DNA from: Anseranas semipalmata
Taxonomy: Eukaryota; Chordata; Aves; Anseriformes; Anseranatidae
Direction: 5' to 3'
Assembly (NCBI GenBank): GCA_013399115.1
Contig: VXAA01003998.1
Coordinates: forward strand, 525,674-589,673
Length of the DNA stretch: 64,000 nucleotides
Part shown: positions 25,701-37,430 of the stretch, piece after piece
Layout of the letters: each line of letters starts with the position of its first letter
Position numbering within the stretch: position 1 is the stretch's first letter
Notes under the pieces: generated by a model
Database searches by the model: none
What the model was told of the DNA's origin: nothing
Seen by the model: the letters and a program-made list of their open reading frames with translations, nothing else
Position numbers and translations under genes: made by a program

Positions 25701-28640
25701 TCAAAGTACTTTTCAAGTAAGAAGCAGTCCCCACAAAGGTAAAAGTAGCCTGATTTGCAGCAAACTATGAAATGTCAATCTAACGCAATGCGGAGAAGAG
25801 AAAACATGAAGCATGACAGTGCAGAGCTGAAGATGACACAGGACACAGTGGAAGAAAACAGAAAGGGTGGCACAACAGGACAAGAAATCTCTAAATACAC
25901 ATGATGGATAAAAGTGTGAAAAGCTAAGTTTACTGACTGCTAAGGAGTTATGGGACAAATAACTGAGTCAGAGTCTGAAAAGCGTTTCATTTTGCAGGCC
26001 CCAAACTGCAACTGTCCCCGGGACTTCAACTGAACACTTGAGGCTCGTGCAACACGTACTTTAAATTTTTAAATGTCCCTGAAATTGGTAGGCAATGCTG
26101 CGATATCTTTTCATTATTTTGATTTCAGGACTTGCCTAGTAGCAAACTTACCTGCATCATCAAAAGCAAACTGTTAACCTGCCTACACAAGAGATGACAC
26201 TAGGAACAAAAGTATCATACTCTGAGTTTTGCTGAAAGCAAATGAAACTTAAACATACACTCTCCTTTCAGTGCAGAAAGGACTGAATTAAAAAAAGTGA
26301 CAGTAAAATCAGAATATTTGGTTATAAGTCCAAGAGGAGCTAAAACCAGTGTAACAGAACAGTAGCAAGCAAAGACTGTAACAACTAGCAGAAGTAACAG
26401 CAAAAAAAAACTCAGTATCAGAGCTTTCAAGATATTCCCTAACGGGCCAGAAAATTAGATGGACTGTAGAACACACTTGGCTTTAAATGGAGGAAAATAA
26501 ATAAATAAATATATTTTAAGACTTATTAAGGTGAAAAGATCAAGACTGAAAGGAATTAGGCAGTTTCTCTTCTCCCTCACAGCTGCTCAAAACTGCTCAT
26601 TACCTCAAGTACTGCTTTGCAAGAAGCCTGAAATTGCAGCCCACAGATGACAAACCTTCCACTTCCTACAGCTTCTGGGGCTCCTGCTAGCTTACCTTCA
26701 CAAGCTTCGTCTGATGGCAAAAGTCCAACAGTGAAGGAAAGTGAAACTGCGTGTTCTTTCCCTCTACCTCCCTTATGTTCCTTGAAAAGAGCAGACTACA
26801 CAGACCATTTCCAATAATCTCACTGTTCACCCTTCTATGGTATAAATAAAAACGGTACTATCTTCCAGAATGCAGAGGTTTTGGCGATTACCTGACCCAA
26901 TGAGAAAAGAGTTACCCATATCTTCACTTTAATGCCAGATTCAGGAAAAATCCACGTTCAGTGATGGAACAAGCCTTTAGGAACATAAAACATGGTCACA
27001 AGTCTCCCTAAGTGGCCAAAAATTAAGAGCAAAGTATTTCTAAAAATGGAGAGCTACTAAAATGAAGCGAACAAGAGTAATCAAATATGTCAGGAGCTGA
27101 GTTTTAAAGAAACACTCAGAACCACTGGCAATCACAGGAAACTAAAAACAGGACATTAGAATCGGTGTATCCTTTTTGCTGAAAACAAAACCCTACACAA
27201 CAAATCCACATTTATTACTTTTCTGTTATTGCTGCAAGGCAGACCAGGTAGATCGTTCTCTATACAGAGTATAATTTATTTAATCTGCATTTATAATGCA
27301 GCACCTGAATCTAATAAACAAATCTTTGGTTTTTGCATCACTAAATGCAGTTGATAAACCAACCACCTTATTTAGAGTTTTTGCTTTGAATCAGAGTCAA
27401 AATACAATGCTGCAAAGAAAACTCTGTCCTGCCAGTTTTTTTGGCGAAGGCACAACTCACGCTGGAAATGTGGGAAAACGTTCTCCTTCCCACTGCCATG
27501 GTTAACACAGCTCTGCACACAAGTCAAAGCCATCTCCCCCCTACAACTACACAAGTTAACAGCAGTGCAAGGAAAAGCTTGAATTTAAAAAGGGGACATG
27601 TAACAAGTCCCTTCCAGGGCTATCTTTGGTGTTAGCACATCTACACTTGAGAAGTGAAAATCCCCTTGGGGACTTACACGTTTTAACTGAAGTACTATTG
27701 GTTTGCCATGCCCTTTTGCTGTCCTGCATCTTGCTGTCCTCTTCTGCCACAAATAATCTTGTCCTAAAACAGCTCCTGAAAAGTGCTGAAAAATATCTGA
27801 TAATGTAATGTATGACTTCACGGTGTCGTTAGATTTCTACTATTTAAGTACAAATAGAAACTATTTGCCAATATTATCAATTCCTGCAAGTATTTCAATT
27901 AAAATTATGATTTGTCTATACATCTCTCTTCCCTTCTCTTTCCAATAAAAATTGTAAAAGAATACAGGGAAAAAAACAAAGCTTTATGTAGAACCTAGAA
28001 CACTGCCCAGCTATACCTCGTGATCAGAGCTCTCACAGACTATGTCAAAAATGCACTTCATCGTGGAAATGCAAATTGCAAAGCTTTCTTTGCAACTCTC
28101 AGCAGGTTTTAAACGTTCTTACTGAGATACCCAACTTCAACAGAAGTCTTCATCTTTCAAGTCCCAGAGGGGACAAACAATATTAAGGACAGAGCGAAGC
28201 TTCACATTTGGAAGGATGGCTTCTCTAGAAGCAAGTTCAAGCAAAATGAGAAAAGGCATACACTCACATCGCTGAAGTCCAAACTTGCAGTATTGCACTT
28301 CCTCACCTGAGTTATTCACTTGCATGAATAGATTCATGAAATTCAACAGCACTAAACTCCCACTGTAAGTGCTTTTAGAAAGGAGAACTTACGAAAAACT
28401 CCGTTTTTCCAGCACGGCGTAAAGAACTCAATCCAAGTCCCTTTGAAGTTGATTGAGCACTCCCACTCACTTTCTAAGAGCTGAGCCTGACTCCCACTAG
28501 AGTAAATATTTATTACTGTATGCTTTCTGTTTCCTCATGTTAACCCCAGTGTGAAAATCATTCAAAGAATGAAAAATGAACGTCTCTGCCTTGAATTCAT
28601 ATACATATAACAAATGCAAAAGAAGATTCTACCTGTAAGA

Positions 28641-28660
28641 CCCCCCCCCCAAAAAAAAAA
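28641..28660. repeat. C10-A10 homopolymer pair
   Basis: Ten C followed directly by ten A in the presumed SNX25 upstream intron. It is low-complexity and probably length-variable. Confidence 0.85.
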
Positions 28661-29622
28661 TTGTTTTACACCAACAGAGGGTTCTTTCCTATTCTTAAAG
28701 GACGAAAGATGTGACAAGACTGAAGGAATTCCAGCTTCACAGTCTTCCTCCCAGAAGAGACAACACAGCATCATAAGGCCCCATGAAAATGGGAAAGTAA
28801 CAACTGAATGATAATAAGGAGGCATAAGCACAACAGGATGTATAATAAAAAGATTAACCTAAGATTTTTTCAAAGATAAATGTACAAAAGATACTTTGAA
28901 ATAAAAATCTTAGTGGATGGCCTACACTTATATATGCTGCTTACACAGACACTATTATTTTCTCCACCTACATGTTGCTGAAGCACCAATCAGGAAAATT
29001 GCTAAACATATACAAAATCATGTTCAGATAAAGTACTTCAAGGAGCTTTGGGGCCTTGAAGCCATTTTGTGTCAAAAAATATAAATATATATGTGTGTGT
29101 ATAAACAAAATGTAAATTGAAGGCATGAGAAAGCTAAGTAAGATGCCTGGAACTACAGCTTCTGCACAGAAAGGGTAAAATACCTCACTCCTTTTTTGAC
29201 AGTCCCTTCCTTTCATACAGCCAGGTTAAATTTTGAGAACAGCGCAGGGAGGGAAGAAACAACAAATTTTAACTGGATCAGGGAGAGAGTGAAGAAACAA
29301 TCCCAGAAAGACGGTTGGAGTTGGTACTGCTGCTTTGGCAGTGACTTTCAAATACAAGATTTCAATTCTTTTCTGAAATAACCAACACATACCATAGAGT
29401 TACAATAAATCCGAACATCACACACTAGACCCCGCAGAGCAGGTGTGCACCATCTATACTGACAAATCCAATGGATGGATGCAGAGAAAAACACAAAGAA
29501 ACGGGCAGTAAGACCACAAAAAGAACGTTCACATAGGGCACAGTAATTGAAATGACTGCATTTGTCTCTGGACATTTCCACTTTCATTCCTGTTCAGTGG
29601 GCTTATGCGTTATGTCTTTCAT

Positions 29623-29664
29623 GGGGGGGGGGGGGGGGGGGGGGGGGAGTAGTTTTTTTTNNNN
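29623..29664. other. G25 run, T8 and NNNN assembly scar
   Basis: Twenty-five consecutive G (29623-29647) are followed by AGTAG, eight T and four N (29661-29664), after which GAGTAG recurs and is followed by another T run about 13 bases later. The repeated GAGTAG on both sides of the N suggests two contig ends that overlap but were not merged. The homopolymer length should not be trusted. Confidence 0.85.
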
Positions 29665-31219
29665 GAGTAGGTGATAAATTCATTTTTTTTTTTCCTTCAA
29701 TGCTGGGCTTCCCAAATTAAACTGATTTTCTTTGTTTGTCTGTTTCACAAATCCGCAAGGCTGCTCCTCATTGCAGCAGTGGGGAGACTTCAGTTATTAA
29801 GTTTACAGAAAGATTCTTTGTACTACATATGCAGTATGTTCTCCTAAAAGTACATTAATCCACACCCAGATGTTCAGATAAGTATGCCAGCAAGTAAATG
29901 TCACTGGAGCTATAGCACTATCACTTACATACTTAATCATCCAAATCTGAAGAATTTTATTACTGATGCATTTTTTTTCTCCTTTAGTTGTAAGGTAGTT
30001 GAATGGTAAAATGCAAAAACATACAGTCCCTTACTAACCAGGACTCCTTAGGAACTTAATACGCACTGCTACAACAAAAACAGCAGAACAATCCTTAGCT
30101 GTACTCACTTAACATGCTACATACAGGACGGGTACCTTCTGCCTATCATTTGCTGACTTTCTGCATTATATCTTCTAATTTCCCTCTTCTCCTGTTCATT
30201 TGCTCTCCACTCCCTTCAAAAAGCTGAGTATGATGTTGAGTCTTCAAGGCAAAGAGGATTTAAAAACAAAAACACACAAGAATTGTCTACCCTGAAGACG
30301 AAACCAGTATAACACACACCCACTGCCACGACTGGATTCTGAACACACCTTCGCGAGTTGTACTATTCACTGAAGTCACCAACCCCGGCCAAACCATCCT
30401 GCCTACTGACCATAGTGTTCTGCCAGTTTCCCCTAAATGCAGGCCTGGAAAAACTTATTACTCACAAACTCAGTCTCCTTCCCTCCATAGGTCAAGGAAT
30501 GAAGAAATAAAGCACTGCTGCAGTTCGTTAGCTGACTTGATTGGCAAGACAGAGAGATAAGCAACTACTCCAGAGTGATTTCTAACAGGTTCTCTGCCCT
30601 GTCAACACCCTGTGCTTTCTGCAAGTTCAGCTGCATCAACCGCAGCTCCAGAAATGCAAAAGTGACAGCGTTATTTACTTGCTGCTGACAGAACAATACA
30701 TGTACCAAACATAACGAACTGTGTCTTTGGAACAGCCAGGCTGTACGCCAAGGTGGCACAAATCATGCCCATTTTTCTTCGCAGAGCGCTCTCAGATATC
30801 CCGTGTGACACTATCAAAGTGAAATAGCACTTAGGTGGTGCTCTCTACTGCTGAGCACTTCGCTTGCTAACACCCCACTAAGGTCTACAACTCACTGGTT
30901 AGCAGACGAGGGCACCTTACTGGGGTCCCCGCTGCGATGTCAAACACCACATCGCTGCTACCGGAGCGCAGAGGCGAGTGCGAGCAGATCCTCATTTCGA
31001 GCAGTAGTTTTTCAGGCCTGGTTTAGGATCAGCTCTGGAGTGCCTGCTGACTTGGGGGGAGTGGATGGGAACAAAGTTAATTTGAGCAGCACTCAAAAGC
31101 CTCGTGCTATCAGTACCATTCAGAAGAAACTGAAAATCGCTCCTGAACAGTGAGCTACGAAGAGCTCAAAAAACAAATTAGTACGGTTTAGAAGAGATAC
31201 GGAAAACAGATTTGTTTAC

Positions 31220-32545
31220 CTTTGCATAGAGGTCTGAACTGGTTTGAGAACACACTGGCACTGCCTCACAAGTATTATAATAAGGCTAACGCCACCCGAC
31301 TTCAGAGCACGGGTTTAAGAAACGCTGCGCCGGCTCTCTGAGCACGTCCCCCTTTTACCAGTGTCATTTAAACTTCAGGAGCAGCAAAGGATTTGAGACA
31401 CAGCCAACAGCACAGAGCCGCAAGCCCAGGCTCCGTGTCGGAGCAAAGTCTCGGTTCCCCTCGGTGCCCTCCAGCCCCGCGCACAACTTTTCCCCGACCG
31501 AGGCGGGAGGGCGGGCAGCCTCCCGCGGCCGCTGGGGGCCGCCGCCGAGGATGCGGGGAGGCGTGCGGGGGTCAGGGCGTCGCGGCGGGGGTCGGGGGCG
31601 CCACTTCCCCCCGGCAGCCGCAGGCGCGGAGCGGCGGCNNNNNNNNNNNNNNNNNNNNNNNNNNNNNNNNNNNNNNNNNNNNNNNNNNNNNNNNNNNNNN
31701 NNNNNNNNNNNNNNNNNNNNNNNNNNNNNNNNNNNNNNNNNNNNNNNNNNNNNNNNNNNNNNNNNNNNNNNNNNNNNNNNNNNNNNNNNNNNNNNNNNNN
31801 NNNNNNNNNNNNNNNNNNNNNNNNNNNNNNNNNNNNNNNNNNNNNNNNNNNNNNNNNNNNNNNNNNNNNNNNNNNNNNNNNNNNNNNNNNNNNNNNNNNN
31901 NNNNNNNNNNNNNNNNNNNNNNNNNNNNNNNNNNNNNNNNNNNNNNNNNNNNNNNNNNNNNNNNNNNNNNNNNNNNNNNNNNNNNNNNNNNNNNNNNNNN
32001 NNNNNNNNNNNNNNNNNNNNNNNNNNNNNNNNNNNNNNNNNNNNNNNNNNNNNNNNNNNNNNNNNNNNNNNNNNNNNNNNNNNNNNNNNNNNNNNNNNNN
32101 NNNNNNNNNNNNNNNNNNNNNNNNNNNNNNNNNNNNNNNNNNNNNNNNNNNNNNNNNNNNNNNNNNNNNNNNNNNNNNNNNNNNNNNNNNNNNNNNNNNN
32201 NNNNNNNNNNNNNNNNNNNNNNNNNNNNNNNNNNNNNNNNNNNNNNNNNNNNNNNNNNNNNNNNNNNNNNNNNNNNNNNNNNNNNNNNNNNNNNNNNNNN
32301 NNNNNNNNNNNNNNNNNNCCGCCTCCCCGCGCAGGCCGGGAGGCCGGAGCGCCGAGGGGAAGGTGGGTGCCCGCAGGGGTCGGGGCCGGCTCCGGTGTGG
32401 AGCCGGAGCCCACGGAGAGCTACCGGCAGCTCCTCTGTCGTGGGCAGCCCCGCGGAGCTGGGGGGGCTGGCCGGTGGTGCTGCAGCACCGAGGCCTTGGC
32501 CTGAGCTGAGGGCAAGGCCTTGATCTGGGATGGCTCTGGCGTCCG
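31220..32545. promoter_or_regulatory. CpG island 1 (SNX25/CFAP97 side), interrupted by N gap
   Basis: GC and CpG density rise sharply from about 31430, with CGCGGCCGC-type stretches, up to the gap at 31639, and continue after it to about 32545. This is a promoter-type island. On the plus strand a good donor, GGGGAAG|GTGGGT, lies at 32362/32363 and could end a noncoding first exon of CFAP97. On the minus strand usable donors lie at 31359 (CACTG|GTAAAA) and 31220 (GCAAAG|GTAAAC) and could end an SNX25 first exon. Open frames spanning the gap are artefacts of N being translated as X. Which gene uses the island is inferred from the divergent gene order only. Confidence 0.7.
31639..32318. other. 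Assembly gap, 680 N
   Basis: An unbroken run of 680 N lies inside CpG island 1. Both flanks are very GC-rich, which is the typical reason for loss in sequencing. A first exon of SNX25 (probably encoding its N-terminal segment), of CFAP97 (noncoding), or both could be hidden here. Confidence 0.99.
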
Positions 32546-35500
32546 GACCCCGTCCTGAGCAGCCCTTTGGTCGGCCAGAGACCCTGAATAACTGGCTTTC
32601 AGAAATAAAACGGTGATAGAACAGCGACTGAAATGACACGTTAGCGATCCTGCAAAGCAGCTCCTCTACCCCAAAGGAAGCCCCACTACTACCTGCCCTC
32701 TGGTCTGGTGATTCGTAGCTGCTTGTGGCATCTGATGAAGAAAATTCCTTCCGTGGCAAAAGCTTTGCCATGTTTCTGCCATGCTCGTCTACCTCACCAC
32801 AGGGATGGTGCGCTTACAGCTCCTGTTGACTTCTTCCATGGTTGTAGCAGTTACCAACCACTGCCAGAGTGTGAGGCCTGGATCTCTTCATTGGAGTAAA
32901 ATGCAATGCTTTCCCTCAGGAAGCCGGCTCTGCAAGAGTGAATTTACAAGCATTTACTCATGGGCTTCATTTTGAGGGGAGATATCCCATTAAGAAAGTT
33001 AAGCACCGTAGAAGTGCTTAGAAGTATTGAGACTACTGCAGAACGCTTCCAGTTTCAGTGTCACTATTGTTATGGGCTTGGTGTGTCAAAGAGCCCTGAA
33101 CCTTCTTTTAAACAACTGGTATTGGTGCTGAGGTTGGAGACATTTTGATTTCTTCACACTCAGTAGTTACTTCTGTAAGATTAGTGATACAATTCATATG
33201 AAAAAGAAAGGGTGAATGCCAAGACCCCGGTCTTGTGAATGCTTAGATTCCTGTATAATCTCAAGAGCACAAGTAGCACCATTTTAAAACTAAACTCTGA
33301 ACTTTCCAGCGCTTCTGAAATACTAAGCAAGCCAAGGCCGGGAGCGTGGAATGTTCAGTTACTCTGGAGGTGTTCAGCACGCTAGAGATGGTTTAGGGCT
33401 CAGTTTATGGTGCAGAACTGTAATGGAAACACGGACAATACACAGTATTTTCTAAGCTAGTTCTAACCTAACCCACAGGACAGCCTGCCTTGTATACCAG
33501 ATTGTATGTCTCCATTGCTTTTTCTGTTAGAGGTTTGCGCAGAAATCTATTTCCTCCCAAACTACTGAAGTAGTTTTGTAGCAATTTCAGCTCCCATTTC
33601 AGTTACTGACCAAAAGAGACTCTGCTCCATAATCCAATCCAAAGTCCTTTACAGTAGCTTAAATATAGTTTTATTATACAGTTTATTCTATTTAGTGGAT
33701 ATTAAATTGCACAAAGCTCATTTAAGCACTAGCTCAGACCATCCACAGTGTCCAAAACTGATTACTTAAGGAATGTGTCTAATGTGATTAAAGGTGAAAA
33801 TCATCATATACAGAAAGTGAAAATACTATTGCGATGACAGTCGATTCCCATGCAAACCACCGTGTGCCAAAACATCCTGATGTTTCATCGAAGGTCTTGG
33901 GGTACAAGGTTCTTTCAGCATCTCTGATCGTTAAGACCAACAGAGAGATTCTTGCAGAGTCCCAAAGAGTTTTTGGAGAAGGCCCAACATGCCAGAAGGT
34001 TTCCTATAATGTTATTTTATTCTCACCAGGTAGAAAACAAAAAGCAGAGATATCCAACTCCCAGCATGCACTTAATTCCTCAGAGTTCAGAAAATATGAG
34101 GCTCTGGACTGAGTTCAACATCTATTCTGGGATCTTAAGAAAGATCCACACCAGAGACAAGACAGAGTGTGTAGAGGCCTTCTACTGCAAATGCATTCAG
34201 GAAACTGCCTTGGCCTCTGTCAAAACTACTTAAGGGAATTAAATTTTTAAATTAACCTGAAGCAGAGCATGTAATGTTGTTAGTTCTGTGTAAACAGAGA
34301 TTATTTTCTCATTAGAGTATTAATTCTCAGAAGTGGAGAGGAAGATAAAAAATAAACCTAACTACAATGAAGATTTAGTCCTGCAGTGCTTACGCACAAA
34401 AACAGTTCTTGTCTGAATGAGTAAGCCTACCAATTTTAGTTAGGATTTACATATCATACCCTGAATTAGATATATCTAAATCATTTCAAGTGTATATCCA
34501 TAGAGCTAGAGGGAGCTTTTATTTTTTTTTCTTTTAGATTTTAGTAAGATTCTATGACTTTCCAACCTGACATACAATTCCTAATATTTTAGATGATGTC
34601 CTATCTCCACTCAAGTCAGTAGCAATTTTCAAGTTTAACTCAGTGTTATTTGAATTTCCCCTTTTGTACTTTAAAAAATACTTTTCTGTACAATACAGAA
34701 GGACTTCAGAAGTGATTTTCTTGGACTGGGGGATTACATTATTATCTTTCTATAACTATTTCCTCCATCGTGGAATTAGTTTGTGAGATAAGCTATTCAA
34801 ACTCTACCTTATTCAATCATGATAGCAAATATCTTTCCTACAAAGAGAAGACTTTTTAAATCTAATTTTAAAACAGAAATTATGTCTGACTTTGGGGAAG
34901 AGTCAGCATCTTCACTTTTTTCCTTTGAGGAAGGAGTGTAATTAAGTTGTTTGTAACATACCCTGCACCAAGCCCCAGTGTTCTGAACACAATTTTGTGT
35001 CTGTCCTTAAACTGATGGTCTTGCAACTTTCGCTTTCACAGTACTGCAAACTTTTAACTTTTATAAATTTGCACCTTCAAAATGTTTAGACAAGCTTAAT
35101 TAAGGCTTTTTTGCATTTACTTACTGTTTTGTGGGCCTTTCTGGCTCAAATCACGTTGCTGTAAAGGTTGGCAACTTAACTATTATAATGTACCATCTTT
35201 CCTTCGGGCCCCATTTCTCCTTTACTGAAAATTAGTTGAACTGCTCTCACATGAAGAGAACTATTTATTTTGTTGCCTGAATTTCTGCAGAATATGTAAG
35301 TTAGACTGAGCACTTTACAAATATTAACTGATTTATTCTCATTATACCTTTTTGAGACAAGAGTATTGTATTTTGCCTATTTGCAGATAGGAACCTCATG
35401 CACAGGAAAAATGGAGGGCAAATGTACTATTTAATGTGTAATGTGAGGTACTTGAGATAACATTTTTGGAATGCTTAGTGTTCTGTAGCACTTGATGTTT

Positions 35501-36359
35501 TCCAAATACAGCTTCCATTGATTTCAACTGCAGTTGTGATTATTCAGCATTTCAACAGTGAGTTGAGTAAGGTTCCAGAAAAATGAGAATGAAACACATT
35601 ACCAAATATGAAAAGTTTAAGTAAGTTGAAGAACCTCCATTAAACACCATGTAGCAGTAGGAATAGAATCTGGTTAACGCAGGGGCGTTCAGTTGTGTTA
35701 ATCAAGAGATTTTCTTTCTTTTCTTGGACTATTTTGCCACATTCACTATACGTATTTTAAAATGTGTGTATATATATGCATAGATACATACACACATATG
35801 TGGCTCTGTGTGTGTATGTTCATGTGCCAAATGAAATAGGGCCATATACACAACAGTTGTCTTGGCTGCACAAGCTGATTCAACTCAAAATTCAATACGC
35901 TCAAAAAAAAAAAAAAAGATCATGTCATTGCATCTTTTTCATAATGCATAATGGGACCAAAGTAAAGTTGAATTTTTTAGTTTTCAGTGTGTGAATCAGT
36001 AATCAGGTAGTCTTTCTTTTCACATGGTTCTTTCCTACTTTCTTAAAAAGTTACATTACTACTATTAAAGAAATGCCACGGTCTGCTATTGCCAATGACC
36101 ACCTCAAAAGAGCTGGAATCTTTCCCACCCTTACACAGGACACTAGCACTTACAGTGGCAGATCAGTGGTAGTTGCTACTCCTATAATTAGTGCCAGAAG
36201 TAATGAAACTCTGCCTGAAGGCTTCATCCACGTAGCTGCAATAATTATCCTGGGATTCAAGGATGTGGAGATCCGTGTGAATCTCGAGGGAGGGGCGTGT
36301 TCTGTTAGAAACAGGCATTTCCATATGCTCTTCTCAAAGCTCTCTCCTTTAACATAGAA
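32546..36359. other. Inter-island spacer, no gene recognised
   Basis: About 3.8 kb between the two CpG islands. It is AT-rich after 33.2 kb, with a TG/TA-rich simple tract at 35762-35815 and an A run near 35904. No exon, tRNA or transposon was recognised. Depending on which island each gene starts from, it is either intergenic or the first intron of one or both genes. Confidence 0.55.
35762..35818. repeat. TG/TA/CA-rich alternating simple sequence
   Basis: Imperfect alternating purine-pyrimidine sequence (TGTGTGTATATATATGCATA, then ACATACACACATATG and TGTGTGTGTATG). It is microsatellite-like and degenerate. Confidence 0.75.
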
Positions 36360-36362
36360 GAA

Positions 36363-36712
36363 CATCACCTTAACATGGGACCTCATAACCTCAACCTGGG
36401 GCACCATCACCTCAGTACGGAGTGCCGGCACCTCAACCTTTGGGCACCCCCACCTCAACCAGAAGCCCCGTCACCTCAGCACAGGGACCATCACCTTATC
36501 CCAAGGCACCACCACCTCATCATGTGGCTGCATCACCTCCACCTGAAGCCCCATCGCCTCAGCCTGAGGCACCATTGCCTCAAGCTGGGACCCCGTTACC
36601 TCAAGCTGGGACCCCGTTACCTCACCATGGGGCCCCATCACCTCGGTCTGAGGCCCCACTGCTCTCATCCTGAGTACCGTCACCTTAACTCGTGGCGCCA
36701 TCNCCCTCAAGG
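36363..36712. repeat. 21-bp minisatellite, about 16 units
   Basis: Degenerate tandem units of 21 bp with consensus close to CATCACCTCAACCTGGGGCCC repeat from about 36363 until the CpG island begins. The units at 36588-36608 and 36609-36629 (CCTCAAGCTGGGACCCCGTTA) are identical; most others differ at several positions. Because 21 is divisible by three, reading frames stay open on both strands and give 7-residue protein-like repeats (such as HHLNLGP on plus and EVMGPQ-like on minus). I regard these as by-products, not genes. The minus strand carries GG and GGGG clusters in every unit. One N interrupts the last unit at 36703. Confidence 0.9.
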
Positions 36713-37430
36713 CACCGCCTCTCCCCGCCCGGCGACGCGAGGGGGCCGGCCCGGGCTGCGTAGGAGCCTCGCATCGAGACGGCGGCCGCAGCGCTGCGCG
36801 GTTCCCCCCTTTCCCCTCCTCTCTCCGCCCGTGCGTGTGAGTATCCGCCCCGGCTGCCCGCGCGGTTACCATAACAAAGCCGGGGGGGAGGCGGCGGTTG
36901 CTTCCCGAAGGCTGCCGGCCCGGTGTGGCGGCGGCGGGGCCTCCGGTGCTCCGTCCCGGGGGTCGCCGCTGCCTCCTCCCCACGGAAGGTGCCCGGAGAG
37001 CGGGTGTGCAGCGGTTGGGGGTGGCGGGAGGAGGTAATAGCATTTCCCTGCCCCGCCTCTGGTAATTTTTGCCTTCATATGCCGGCCCAGACAAGGTGGG
37101 AAACGCATTTCTTTATTACTGCCTGACTACTTGGGTTGCTGCCTGAGTGACACGTATGTAGGTGTCCCTCGAGTATGTCGCGCGCTATATTTGGTGGTGT
37201 TCATCCACCAGAGTTTAGTCATGCCGCCGTGAAATGCATTTTGTACCGTGTGTCTGCGCTGTGCCTGCCCTCCTTGCTCCTCAAGGAGGCTGGGAAGGAG
37301 GTGGGAGACTTTCTCCCCAGGCACGGCACCCAGCACCGGCCCTTGCTGGCGCCGCCTTCGGGAGCGAGTTGCTGTGTGGTGTGCTCCATCCTTGGCGTCA
37401 CCAGGCTGCGAGGGGTGTTCAGGGGGTGCT
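36700..37430. promoter_or_regulatory. CpG island 2 (probable CFAP97 or SNX25 promoter)
   Basis: The sequence is very CpG-dense from about 36716 to 37030 (CGGCGACGCGAGGG, CGGCGGCCGCAGCGCTGCG, CGGTGTGGCGGCGGCGGGG), with a weaker shoulder to about 37430. On the plus strand a donor-like CGTGCGT|GTGAGT lies at 36834/36835 and could end a noncoding exon 1 of CFAP97, whose coding begins 10 kb downstream. On the minus strand TTATG|GTAACC near 36870 could be a donor. A half-good RFX X-box (GTTACC AT AACAAA, 36865-36877) is inside the island. No core promoter element is decisive, and assignment to CFAP97 rests on orientation and position. Confidence 0.65.

Larger units (their letters stand above)
22736..31219 (-). 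other. SNX25: SNX25 upstream intron or leader, no exon recognised
   Basis: An 8.5-kb stretch between the CR1 and the approach to CpG island 1. A candidate minus-strand exon at about 23460-23590, with a long pyrimidine tract and CAG in front, was tested. The frame that would join the 18926-19010 exon in phase 0 contains a TAA, so I do not call it. The stretch also holds a C10-A10 run at 28641-28660, a short TA/TG alternating tract near 29080-29102 and the poly-G/N scar at 29623-29664. Otherwise it is plain AT-rich DNA. Confidence 0.6.

Noticed and set aside
31364..32771. Long ORFs of 346-399 codons across CpG island 1
   Set aside because: They exist only because the 680 N are translated as X. 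The real flanks are short GC-rich frames with no recognisable similarity.
36375..37094. 220-codon plus ORF and 207-codon minus ORF over the minisatellite and CpG island 2
   Set aside because: The 21-bp repeat period keeps frames open on both strands at once, and the rest is CpG-rich sequence that lacks stops by composition. No start context, splice support or similarity.
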